Shown one piece after another: positions 1 to 8,955 of a DNA stretch of 16,010 nt. Positions within the stretch are counted from its first letter, which is position 1. The number at the start of each line of letters is the position of its first letter. The stretch is from Phoronis ovalis (Eukaryota; Phoronida; Phoronidae): assembly GCA_028565635.1 (NCBI GenBank), contig JAOXYB010025292.1, positions 1 to 16,010 of the forward strand, read 5' to 3'. The position numbers were made by a program, and so were the translations under genes. Under the pieces are notes generated by a model that saw only the letters and a list, made by a program, of their open reading frames with translations, had not been told where the DNA came from and did not search any database.

Positions 1-133
1 CACTGTCACTATCATTTTCAGCTGAACTGTCATTCATACTATTTGATTTCTCTAAGTTGCTGGGTAACTTGGTATTATGTTGACTTGCTGCTATATGCTT
101 TTTTTTCTTGTTTAGGGATCCTCTCTTTTCTAA
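1..133 (-). CDS. possible partial coding exon running off the left edge
   Basis: On the minus strand a frame stays open for 44 codons from an AG at 134-135 to the window edge. It encodes a lysine-rich stretch (LNKKKKHIAAS) followed by a Ser/Asn/Asp-rich stretch (SMNDSSAENDSDS), a composition typical of a disordered nuclear protein and unlike random AT-rich sequence. The acceptor in front of it (CACAAACTAG) has only a weak pyrimidine tract. An in-frame TAG lies just upstream, so the exon cannot start much earlier. I do not recognise the protein. It may instead be a chance open stretch; an open run of this length is not rare in this base composition. Confidence 0.28.
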
Positions 134-186
134 CTAGTTTGTGAAAGTCAAGAAAGGTGTTTTTCAAGAATCACTGCGCAAAAAAA

Positions 187-285
187 TGCACCCCCCCTTT
201 CGTGGTGGACAAAAATTCATGACCCCCCCTTTGCCTTGCACAAAAATTCGTGACCCCCCCCCCGTTTGCACCAACCCCCCCGTGG
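187..285. repeat. C-rich minisatellite, 31-bp unit
   Basis: Two clear units repeat with a 31-bp shift. Each contains ACAAAAATTC (209 and 240) followed by TGACCCCCC (220 and 251), and degenerate half-units lie on both sides (TGCACCCCCCC at 187 and GCACCAACCCCCC near 268). Four runs of seven to ten C occur in under 100 bases, so the minus strand has four long G runs. The loops are long, so a stable quadruplex is uncertain. Confidence 0.75.
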
Positions 286-2169
286 TAATTTCTGACCAGT
301 CCCTTAGACAAGGTAACTAAATAAACAAACATATAAATTATATGAAGATAACATTTTGGATTGCCTGTGGATCTACTATTGATTTATTGTTACATGCAAT
401 CATAGAATGTGGCATCTGTAAACCCATATTATCAAAATCAGTAATTAAAAATTATCTAAATTTTTCGGATGGCAACTGACATCTAGACCAACAATTTGGT
501 AGTCACATCTCAAGGTCAGAGATCACCCCGGGGTTCCGACTCAAATATATTACTGGTACCCATGTACGTGAATGGCACCTAATGCTTTTTCCCATGCATT
601 TTTAAATTTTGACCCCTTTTCACTGACAAGAAGAAATGTTAGATACTCTATAGCGTTGAGATTTTTTTTAGAAATTTCCCGGGAAACGGATTTGATAGAA
701 CTTGATCGCAAATGAACATTCGAGACGAAGTTTGGTCAAGTGGTTGACGGTTTTTATCCGGGGTTTTGATCGATTATTATACACTAAACGCGTATACAGT
801 TAATCAAATAAGGTACTCTTTTGTATATTTTATTGAAAAAGTTAATCTTAAATGCGTAACACGTGTTACCGTGCTTAGTTCTTAATAATCATCCTTTTTA
901 CGCGTTTTTATTCACACACATACGTACCAACCATTAATTTGAATCGAACCCTCGGAACGCCACGACTACGACAGAAGTTTAAGTATAATGAAGCCCCTCA
1001 AGAATGAATTTCACCAAACATGATTTTAATTCTTGTAAGCAAGCTTCAATGTGCTGATTTCTCCCCGAGGATTCCTCTTAAGCTAGCATATAATTACAAA
1101 TTGGTGCATATATAATATTAAAAATAAAGTGGATAAACATGATGATGATGATGATGAAATTGATGATGAAAACTAAGCGAGCGATTACATTTAAAGGATT
1201 GCATATTAGAGCACATTTTTCATCATTCACCCTTAGGCCAGATTTGAGCATATGGCAAAATCTGAAAAGAGTAGTTTAATATATATTAAAGAAAGAATTC
1301 ACACCCGAGCATAAAATTAAAATGGACAACTTGTACATAATTGCTGCGAAAGATATTATCTTTTTATAGTATTTGATATTCACCAATGTTCACGAGGCAA
1401 AGTTAAATATTTACTGCATACAATTAGCGTACATGACAAATAAAGTCTGGACTTTGATGCAAATCCTACATGTACAGATGTTTACCAATTTTATAATCCA
1501 AATTACTCTTAAATTCACACTCTTACATGCGTACATATATTTACCATGCAATTTACCAATTTAGAATTACTCTTTGAATTCACACTCAAACTGTTGCACA
1601 CAAATGTTTAGATTTAAACGATCACAACTCTACATTATCAGCTATAAACAGTCGGAAATTCAAGAATATGGTGGTAAACAAAAATAAATAACATTTTGAC
1701 TCTGGTTACATATACTAAAATTGCTTTTTAATATGTTATGCCATAAACTGTCAAATAGATGTTCTTTAAATAAATTAAAATCAGTACTTACGTCATTGCC
1801 TCACAAAGCACGGAAACATGAGCACTTTTTATAGGGTCAAAATCTTTGTATGTAAACTGGGCAAATTACACATACACTTTTATGTCTCAGAAACTGAACA
1901 AGAAAACTGCTGTGTTTCTTCTTCTCAGCGAAAACAGCTTTAACGTGCGCTTTTGTATATACAAGTTTCAAATTCTATCAAGCTGTTTTTGGGATAGTTA
2001 AACATATGCTTTGTGAAGATTTGGAATACTTCATGATAAAAACACGTGCGCTTTCAATTTAATTTTTTTAAATAAAAAAGATCTTTATACAGAGACAGCA
2101 TAAAAGCGGCTAAATACAGAGACATGAAATTATGTCTATTATTATGCCAGCCTGAACAAACACATTCAT
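286..2169. other. gene-free AT-rich stretch
   Basis: I see no supported gene here. Small items are a 12-bp palindrome TTTCCCGGGAAA (675-686), a 14-bp palindrome GTAACACGTGTTAC centred on an E-box CACGTG (856-869) and an ATG/GAT trinucleotide microsatellite (1139-1168). A B-box-like GGTTCGATTC occurs on the minus strand near 943-952 but has no tRNA fold around it. Open frames in this part are short and have no recognisable content. Confidence 0.6.
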
Positions 2170-2171
2170 TA

Positions 2172-2551
2172 GTGTTCCGTACCTTCTCAACTAACTACGT
2201 AAAGTGTTACGAAAGTCTTGACACCAATCAAATTGCAGCTTACAATAATAGGTATAACAGTGGACTAAGCGGGTAAGGAAGGGGGGGGGGGTCGATCACA
2301 CACATTCTGCCCTGCCAGAGTTTATCTATTGTCCGATAAGCAAAAAGCAAGCTCCACGGCAATACCTATTTACAATGAGTCATCATGATACAATAGACGT
2401 AGTAGGCGACGATGGATGACAAGAGAGAAAGGCTTATCTCTGTTGGCAAAAGTTTAATAACGTAATTATTTCGCTCTTGTTAAGTTGAAGGAAAATAACA
2501 AAAATTGACTATGGTTAAAGCACAGACGTTAGTTGAGAAGGTACGGAACGC
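2172..2551. mobile_element. MITE with 24-bp terminal inverted repeats and TA flanks
   Basis: The segment begins GTGTTCCGTACC and ends with its near-perfect reverse complement GGTACGGAACGC. The inverted repeats span 2172-2195 and 2528-2551; the inner 22 bp are identical and one of the outer bases differs. A TA dinucleotide flanks each end (2170-2171 and 2552-2553), as expected for a TA target-site duplication of the Tc1/mariner superfamily. The 380-bp length and lack of any coding frame indicate a non-autonomous element. It carries a run of 11-12 G near 2281-2291. The family assignment rests only on the TA flanks and is inferred; TA is too short to be decisive. Confidence 0.75.
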
Positions 2552-2553
2552 TA

Positions 2554-3494
2554 TAACGGATGAATTTCTGCAGACTGTTACTACGCGAGACCCTGTTACC
2601 AAATAAGCCTTTTGTCATAAGTGTTTCTAAATTTGAAACACTTATAAAAATTCATTTTGTACAATTTTTAAAGTCATGATATTTCTTGTATTTGAACATT
2701 GAAAATATCGTTAGAGACATGTGATTAAAGAAAGTAAACAGCAAATATTTTTAAATAAAAATCATGTTCGAATCAACAGAGTCAAAACAGTAGTTAATTT
2801 TGAAAAATTCTCAGGACAAAGCAACAATTAAATATTCTGTTTCTGTAAAAAATGGTTTCAAAGATTAACTACGACTACATTTACATGTGCTGAGGGACAC
2901 GTAATTTTTTGTTTTTCTTTTCAAGTATCTTTAAAAATTACTCACCTGGAATAGCGATACCTAGCAAATATAAGATAATAATCATTATTGCAGCAAGGTA
3001 TTAAACGAAACCTTGGTTGTGGATGGAAGCAAGTAGCGGTGAAATCTATCCTATGATATACGTTCGCAACAGGATGACATTTCGTTTTTATTATAGTAAT
3101 ATAAAGTAGATCAATGAAATAACGTTTAGAATACGCGTGCCTTGACCAATAATATAGCTTTAATCACGTACATGTACGTGAGCGTAACATGACACGGAAT
3201 AAAATTGCAATAAAGGTCTAATTAACTCATTCACTTCAGACAATACATATGTTAAAGTTATTAACCGCCTCTCACTATGACGAACTTATTTTAACCTAAA
3301 AGCTTGGCAATATCCATTTAAAAAAAGATATTTATTTACTTTGCATAATAATGAGATTACAAAAATACAAAAAATACATGGAATGCAGAATAATTTAATA
3401 TAGAAACTGATGCCGCATACTAAAAAGGATTGTCTAAAAATTTAAAAACTTATTTCCGTATTTGTCCCAATGGAATCTCTTAAAACGGCATCAC
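2554..3494. other. gene-free stretch with an 18-bp palindrome
   Basis: No gene is supported. The one notable item is a perfect 18-bp palindrome, TCACGTACATGTACGTGA, at 3164-3181. It has no spacer and could be read as paired CACGTR half-sites. The rest is AT-rich sequence with short closed frames. Confidence 0.55.
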
Positions 3495-3692
3495 ATAAAT
3501 ATTAAAAATAACATAATAATCAAAATAGTGAAAATGATGTTAATTATAATAGAATACCTCTGCCTCCATCTCTAACAATTCCCTGACATCAAATAAATAT
3601 TGAAAATTATAATTACATAAAAATCAAAATAGTGAGATGGTGTTAATTATATTTGAAACATCTGCCTCCATCTTTAACATTTCCCCTGACAG
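3495..3692. repeat. tandem duplication of a ~100-bp unit
   Basis: Two diverged copies lie head to tail. Landmarks recur with a shift of 98 to 103 bases: ATAAATATT (3495 and 3593), ATCAAAATAGTGA, TGTTAATTATA, TCTGCCTCCATCT (3559 and 3661) and CCCTGACA (3581 and 3684). Small indels explain the changing shift. The minus-strand open frame at 3624-3821 overlaps copy two and is not convincing as a gene. Confidence 0.8.
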
Positions 3693-5280
3693 ATATTTTT
3701 TAAAGTGACGTTTGAGTGAACCCTTCATGTACAATGTCCTTAATATTATTAGACAGTCTAGCTGTTCCATAAGCCGATTCCAGTATATATGAATCATCTC
3801 AAATGCATATAATGAGTGCATGCTGTTTGAGTTTAAACTCTTTTTTTATTTTTCTGTCTTAATTCTTCTTGTCTTTTGTGTTTTTAATAATTCTAAGTAT
3901 TTTTTCGAGACGTGTTAATTTCCTATTGTATGTTGACTTTTTGTTTCTGTTGGTTTGCTTCATTTTTTTACATGCATGGTTCTGATTACATTTCATTACT
4001 GTGCTGATTTCCTAAGTTAATATCTACTAGGTTAAGTGCCTGTTTTGGTATCTGCTAAAAAGAAGCTTTTTTTCAATTCCCCCTTGTAGTTATTGTAATA
4101 AAGCTTTTAGTGACTCTTCGATCAGCTACAGCTACAATAATTTGGTATACATACCTTGTAACGAACTGTTTTTTCTTCATTTTTGTTCCTGATAGTTTTG
4201 TATGTTAACTATCAATGATCGCATAATGATTTGCAGCCAGGTCTAGTTATATTTTTTATATAGGCGATGTAGTTCAAACAGGATCAGTTAGCATTTACGA
4301 TTAATTTTTTCTGTGATTAATACTTTTTCTGTTGTTTTCATACACTGTTTACTTTCAAGTTATTTGCATTTTCACAACTTAAATTTTAAAAAGGTTCCAA
4401 TAAACCTTCCTCCTTCTTACCAGCCTAGTTTCCATGTATTCTTTTACTAATTTGTTTCTAGGCTAAGGGTAAGGCTGGGGATAGTTTCTCCTTCTTCGTT
4501 TTTCTGGTTCAATCATCCTTTCATTTATGCTCCCACAGTCCTCATTTGCTTTAGAGGGTGCTGATGACAGTGGAAGACGTTTATCAGATGTGTATTTCAC
4601 AGTTTGTTCATTAATTGTGTGTGTTGAATGCTCATATCTGAAACATGCTGATTATTTTTTTTCAGCAATGAGGGTCACTGAAGTTTCCATATTTTGATGG
4701 ATTGGAGGTTGTGTAAAAGGCTTCCGTAGTTGTAAAAATACATAGCAAAACAGCTGTCTCACTTGGTGAATTTGCATTTTACTTGTGAATCCACCTGCAG
4801 GCGAGCAAGCTATTTTGCTATGTTAAATGCAAAATCTTAAATAATTTTTTGCAAAAATTGGGTATTAGGTGTCTTTATTTGTATCGGTTACCATCTCACT
4901 TTCATTTTAATATAGTTATATTTATGAGAATATATTTTTATTAAAGAAATTATTGCGAAATTTCAATTATTTACTTATGTGATAAACGTTAGTGCTTAAT
5001 ATATTCTAGGTATACATTTATATATTTAATTGTTGCACAATGTTAATTAATTTGATCTCTCAGCTCTAGTTGCCTTCCAATCTCATATCATCAAATAATT
5101 ACGTGTCTAGTAAATTATTTGCTGAAGCAGATTGTAAACCACCTAGTGAGAAAATGTGGAAGCTGGACACAGAACTTAATTAGTTACCAAATTTCCAGCT
5201 ACAAACAGAAACCCATTATTTTTTTTGATAAAAAAGGGGGTTAGGAAAATCTGATTTTCGCTGTCTTGGGCGAAATTATA
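3693..5280. other. gene-free, T-rich on the plus strand up to about 4460
   Basis: No gene is supported. The plus strand is strongly T-rich from about 3840 to 4460. Near 4741-4823 there is a short inverted repeat (CATAGCAAAA and TTTTGCTATG), and an octamer-like ATTTGCAT lies near 4771. Several acceptor-like strings (for example TTTGTTTCTAG near 4454-4464) are not followed by a coding-like frame. Confidence 0.5.
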
Positions 5281-5422
5281 TCAGCGTATAATAAAAGTGA
5301 TCACTAGAGTCAACCCAATGAGAAAAGGAGGGGAAATGCCCATTAATCCGCCTGATAAAAAATTCATCAAGTACTCCGTCACGGTTCCCGGAGAACTTAG
5401 CCAATTTATGGTACAGGGGTGA

Positions 5423-5730
5423 GGCTCAGGCCTCAAAACCCGTTGCAAGCCAGCTATGGCAAAAAACATACCCCCGTTGTCCGAAACGATTGCTAAACAC
5501 AAACCCATTGTCAGAAAAGATGCATGGCTAAAACATACTCCTTTAGTAACACCCATGGCAAAAACATACCCCCCGACATATCCCTTTATAAGCATGTATG
5601 CTAAATTAAAACACAAATTTCCGGGACCCGTTGATAGCAGTGAGCTAAAACTATACCACGTTGCGAGCGTCCAGTGCTGAAATACAGTATATACCCCGTT
5701 GCAAGCAGGGACCCTGAAGAACCATACACC
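5423..5730. repeat. degenerate repeat tract, open in frame on both strands
   Basis: This tract is GC-richer than its surroundings. Units begin with TGGCAAAAACATACC-like sequence at 5457, 5491, 5525 and 5556; CGTTGCAAGC-like boxes recur at 5441, 5660 and 5699. On the plus strand the units encode 10-12 residue peptides (MAKNIPPLSET, IAKHKPIVRKDA, WLKHTPLVTP, MAKTYPPTYPF), so spacings are 33, 36 and 30 bases, all multiples of three. The plus frame is open from 5423 to 5680. The minus strand is open from 5808 down to 5281 and would give a hydrophobic, glycine-rich product. I cannot say which strand, if either, was ever translated. It may be a fragment of a repeat-protein gene or of a transposon. 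Confidence 0.5.
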
Positions 5731-5966
5731 CGGGGCGGCACGTATGTATAACCACTTTGGATGGCAGAGCCCCCCGGGAATCCGTTCTTGTGGCGGAGGA
5801 ACAAACACTAGTGGATTGATTCAGACGGCAATCGTGCACTTGAATTGATGTTAAGAATCGTTTCCACTATGAGAGCCGGATTGAGAATAAAGATAATATT
5901 ATCTAGTGTCAATCAAAGGACTGGCTGCATGTTCTCCTGTTTTGCTTTAATTTGCATTTCTTTCAG

Positions 5967-6229
5967 ATACATTATGCCATCCTGTACATGATATGGATAT
6001 TCCGTACTACGTTTGGATTATTCAAAATTGCCTGATTATAAAAAAAAGCAATGGGCTATTTGCGCTTATTTGGTGGGCTACACCAGTCAAATCCAGAATT
6101 ACCCACTCTGTGGAAAATGATAACTGTCTGACACTGAATCCTTGTACGCAAACTGGTGATTCAGAAGTGTTAAAAGAATGGTCTTTTTACAAACTATTTC
6201 ATATTTTTAGAAGTTTTAGTTACAATTAA
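5967..6229 (+). other. open frame behind a good splice acceptor, identity unknown
   Basis: A strong acceptor-like sequence (TTTGCATTTCTTTCAG, ending at 5966) is followed by a frame open from 5969 to the stop at 6227-6229, with an internal ATG at 5993. The peptide contains a Trp-rich stretch (GLFALIWWATPVKSRITHS) that loosely recalls the RNase H region of retroelement polyproteins. That resemblance is weak and is my inference. It could be a terminal exon, a decayed retroelement piece or chance. Confidence 0.2.
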
Positions 6230-6565
6230 ATAGTCAAACTAATTTTTAAAAGGGGGTGCGCCTTCCACCTATGATGGTAAATTCGCCACTGGAATATCCG
6301 GAACCTAGAATGGAACAAGCGAGCAAGAAATAACATTCTAGAATTAGATTCAGTTTTAGTCTGGGAAGTTATGGTATTTAGCTAGCCAATTCCAAGAAAA
6401 TTTCGAACTCCACACCTCAATATTTAGCCCACAAAATGTTTTCAGTCCTAGTCCAGTTAAGGGTAAATTTGGAAAATAGAAGTCCCGCTAAGGGTAATAT
6501 GGGGATAAGCTAAACTCTTCCCTTATGAATTCTTCCAACTAACTCCCCGGACAACATTACCAACA
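6230..6565. other. gene-free stretch downstream of the C/EBP-gamma 3' end
   Basis: No gene is supported. A short direct repeat is visible (TTAAGGGTAA-like near 6458 and CTAAGGGTAA near 6488). The block lies between the unknown open frame and the poly(A) signals of the minus-strand bZIP gene. Confidence 0.45.
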
Positions 6566-6593
6566 TTTATTTTTTTATGTAATAAATAAGAAT

Positions 6594-6599
6594 TTTATT
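6594..6599 (-). terminator. candidate poly(A) signal for the C/EBP-gamma gene
   Basis: AATAAA on the minus strand, about 250 bases past the stop codon; a second copy lies at 6566-6571. Either would give a short 3' UTR. The choice between them is open. Confidence 0.45.
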
Positions 6600-6850
6600 T
6601 CATCCAAATAAACAATACAAGCTATTGATTTGATTAGTAGCAAAAGCCCAACTGAGCACAGTGATAACACAAGAAAACAGATTTTGTGTTTTAGCTAGAA
6701 AACAGGGTAGGTATGGCTACATAAATTAGAATTAACCTAAAAAAATAAATCTTCTTATTTGTAGCATAACTTCATGTTTCTTGTATTATCCAAATATGAT
6801 CAGTAAGACTAGAAGAAAACTGCATAGCTAAGTCAATGACTTATTTACTA

Positions 6851-7162
6851 TCACTTTTTGTTGGTAGCATATTCGTGATCTTTTTGTAAAGCCCCTTTAT
6901 TAACTGCACTAGTCCCACTCTGAGCATCATCCGCATGAGCATAAAACAAGTCCCGTAACTCCGTCAATTCGTTTGATAATGTTGTCAATCTATTCTCTAA
7001 CTTCTCATTCTCCTCTCTCAGTGTTTTGACTCTTCCAGACATATCTTTTGATTTCTGTCGGCTTTTCTGTCGACTTTTCCGTACAGCCTCATTGTTACGC
7101 TCCCGTTTTTGAAAGTACTCGTCAGTGTCTTTTTCACCCCATTTCTTTTTTGAAGAAGGCAT
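6851..7162 (-). CDS. CEBPG: C/EBP-gamma-like bZIP transcription factor
   Basis: This 103-residue protein is almost only a bZIP domain. The basic region is at about residues 13-38, with the signature RERNNEAVRKSR (N23, seven residues, R31). The zipper has Leu48, Leu55, Leu62 and Leu69 in heptads, then DLFYAHADDA. The REENEKLENRL segment and the DLF...HA tail are hallmarks of C/EBP-gamma rather than of the alpha/beta/delta type. There is no activation domain, and it is shorter than the vertebrate protein of about 150 residues. Family knowledge: C/EBP-gamma dimerises in the nucleus with other C/EBPs or ATF4 and modulates their output. The start is the first ATG, with an in-frame TGA nine bases upstream (7169-7171). 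The coding part has no intron, and the gene is divergent from the C/EBP gene at 10185. Oddity: Glu25 sits where family members have Ile, Val or Met. Identity as gamma-type is firm; one-to-one orthology is inferred. Confidence 0.93.
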   Translation of the reverse strand: MPSSKKKWGEKDTDEYFQKRERNNEAVRKSRQKSRQKSKDMSGRVKTLREENEKLENRLTTLSNELTELRDLFYAHADDAQSGTSAVNKGALQKDHEYATNKK

Positions 7163-7244
7163 TTTTATTCACCGTAGTTATTATTCAACTGCAGCCAATT
7201 TTGCTGCCAAAGGAAGCCTCTTGGATATCTTTCTTAAAATTCAC

Positions 7245-7285
7245 CACCACAACTTTCTACAAAAAAATGAAACAATCAAGATATT
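7245..7285 (-). promoter_or_regulatory. candidate 3' splice site in the 5' UTR of C/EBP-gamma
   Basis: Reading the minus strand, TTGATTGTTTCATTTTTTTGTAG ends with AG at 7258-7257: a branch-like TTGAT, an unbroken pyrimidine tract apart from one A, and TAG. The exon would begin at 7256 and leave a 94-base 5' UTR before the ATG. Vertebrate CEBPG also keeps its coding region in one exon after a 5' UTR intron. The donor is not fixed; the best minus-strand match I see, GCGGGTAAGG, has its GT at 9854-9853. Confidence 0.4.
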
Positions 7286-8021
7286 AATTCACACAGTCAA
7301 ACAAAACCCTAATGGAGCCTGATAGAAAGCGTCCACGATGGAATTCATGGATGGCCCTCAAGTTAAAAAAAAAATCTACAACAGAGATGAGTGTGGGCAT
7401 GCTGTACACCAAGCAGAAAAATAATACTTTTTAGAATTACCGCAACCTGGGCATGTACGTGCTCAGTGTTATGGCTTGCTATGTGTGGATTTGTACTTTT
7501 TTTTGGTAAATAGATACTGGTTTCGTAGTAGATAAATCAGAAATGGTTGTGGAGCAGAAGGTCTGTGTTGAGAATATATGATAATATGTTAGAAAGGGAT
7601 CATGCGGAACTGAAGGTCTGGTACATTTCTTTATTCTGAGTGAATGGATCTGACTCTGAACGTGTTTGGAAATATATTTTAGTAAATAAATATTTAATAT
7701 CAGTTTTTGGGTAGGCAGAATAAAAGAAAAGGAAGATATTTTCTCATGTAAATTTTGTGGAATTAGTAATTGTTGGTATATTATATAGTTCCATCAATGA
7801 ACGTGTCCACTTTTTATAAATTCTGTACTTATTTATGAATCTGAGTATTAAACAGAGGAAGCAGTGAAAGTAAGACACCATCATTATTAATGAAATATTG
7901 ACATGGAGGCTCTACTAAGTACTATCGTATCACTAAAAGTGAGCAGGTATATTATTTATGGGATTTTAAGGAGGAACTAGCTCGTGCGAATTTGGGACAG
8001 CCACAAGCGCACACTGTTAGC
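7286..8021. other. no feature seen between C/EBP-gamma and the LINE
   Basis: AT-rich sequence without a supported gene. If the 5' UTR acceptor at 7257 is used, this is intron of the C/EBP-gamma gene. Confidence 0.4.
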
Positions 8022-8034
8022 ACTACGGTTTATA
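8022..8034. repeat. left target-site duplication of the LINE
   Basis: ACTACGGTTTATA, repeated exactly at 8943-8955. The inner end is ambiguous by a few bases because the element's TA-rich tail abuts it. Confidence 0.8.
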
Positions 8035-8259
8035 TATATATAGTTTATTGTCCCAGTAACATATTTTACAAAGTACATGGACAAATACAAAAACAAAAAA
8101 AGCAACTAATAAACAATACTAAGTAAAACTACTAATATGTACTACAATATGACTATACTATACTGTGCAAACCACACATACTCATACATACATATACCCA
8201 TGCATACCTGCGTGCATGTGTCCATGTACATGGTAACACACACACACACACATACACAT

Positions 8260-8612
8260 TAGTCCTGCAAGCATGGCCCTACTAGGGACAGCCTATGGCT
8301 TGTCAGTAGGGTTATGACCACCTCATATCTCAAACCAGCCGAAGTTTGAAAACACTTACTTTTTCGTAATTAAATAAATGAATTCCACCCAAATTTTTGC
8401 TTCTGTCTATTCCTAATAACTATTCCGCTTCTTATACCACCGTATCTAGAGAACTTAATAAAAGATTCAACAGCACATCAGCAGAAAAGAAAGCTATTGC
8501 GCATAGGTGAAGGCTATAGTTGAACTTCGGCTGGTTTGAGATACGAGGCGGTCATAACCCTTCGGACAAGCCATAGGCTGTCCATAGTAGGGTCATGCCG
8601 CTTGCAGGACTA
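8260..8612. mobile_element. foldback MITE nested in the LINE, 9-bp target duplication
   Basis: This 353-bp element has long terminal inverted repeats, left arm 8260-8346 and right arm 8523-8612. They begin TAGTCCTGCAAGC and match at about 90 percent: six substitutions and one 3-base indel by my count. The 9-bp sequence CATACACAT lies directly outside both ends (8251-8259 and 8613-8621). The interior is AT-rich and non-coding. Long inverted repeats with a 9-bp duplication are typical of Mutator-like elements, so a non-autonomous MULE is my best inference. The left copy of the duplication merges into a CA-rich microsatellite, which weakens it slightly. An alternative is that the hairpin belongs to the LINE 3' UTR itself. 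Confidence 0.75.
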
Positions 8613-8686
8613 CATACACATATCAAATACTTCTAGTATAAGTACTGATATATCTAGTACAAAAATTTATCAAATAGCAAAGAGCA

Positions 8687-8941
8687 CTATAATGATTTCT
8701 GGGAGGACCTTATTTTGAAGTTTAGATAAGTATGTATGTAGCAACTGCCAAAATCGAATCCCCAGTGGCAACTCATGATAGCTACAAATGCTTCTTTGCT
8801 GCTCATATTTTTAATATTAAATATTTCAGCCTGTAATGCCTCATACAGGTCTTTTCTAATTTGATTATATTTTGGGCAGATTGTCAGGACGTGCATTTCA
8901 TCTTCCACTGTCTTGGGGCAATATGCACAACACCGTTGTTC
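8687..8941 (-). pseudogene. C-terminal fragment of a LINE reverse transcriptase ORF
   Basis: The 84-codon frame ends at TAG (8689-8687) and is cut at its N-terminal side by the 5' truncation of the element. It shows the Cys-rich C-terminal motif of many animal non-LTR retrotransposons: CCAYCPKTVEDEMHV, then CPKYNQIRKDLYEAL. This is a CxxC, His, Cys arrangement probably binding zinc. No catalytic reverse transcriptase residues are present, so the copy cannot mobilise itself. The assignment to the LINE class is firm; the clade is unknown. Confidence 0.8.
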
Positions 8942-8942
8942 T

Positions 8943-8955
8943 ACTACGGTTTATA
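8943..8955. repeat. right target-site duplication of the LINE
   Basis: ACTACGGTTTATA, the exact partner of 8022-8034. It marks the 5'-truncated end of the minus-strand insertion. Confidence 0.8.

Larger units (their letters stand above)
8035..8942 (-). mobile_element. 5'-truncated non-LTR retrotransposon (LINE) copy
   Basis: The segment is bounded by the 13-bp direct repeat ACTACGGTTTATA (8022-8034 and 8943-8955). It carries the C-terminal end of a LINE reverse transcriptase frame on the minus strand (8941-8687), then 3' UTR-like sequence. At the element's 3' end, near 8048, the minus strand reads AATAAAC followed by a (TA)n tail. Minus orientation, 5' truncation, a short microsatellite tail and a target-site duplication are what target-primed reverse transcription leaves. 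The 3' UTR includes a (CA)n run (about 8236-8250) and is interrupted by a foldback MITE (8260-8612). The clade is not determinable from this piece. A single intact duplication suggests a fairly recent insertion, though the frame may already be inactive. Confidence 0.8.

Noticed and set aside
905-975. tRNA or tRNA-derived SINE on the minus strand (GGTTCGATTC B-box-like)
   Set aside because: The T-stem does not pair around the loop, and no A-box or acceptor stem is found at the right distance.
1139-1168. CRISPR-like or functional array
   Set aside because: It is a plain trinucleotide microsatellite, and the window is eukaryotic.
1373-1564. Plus-strand 63-residue frame
   Set aside because: Composition follows the AT-rich background, with no domain or neighbouring signal.
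3624-3821. Minus-strand 65-residue frame
   Set aside because: It overlaps a tandem duplication, has stops close on both sides, and shows no domain or splice context that I recognise.
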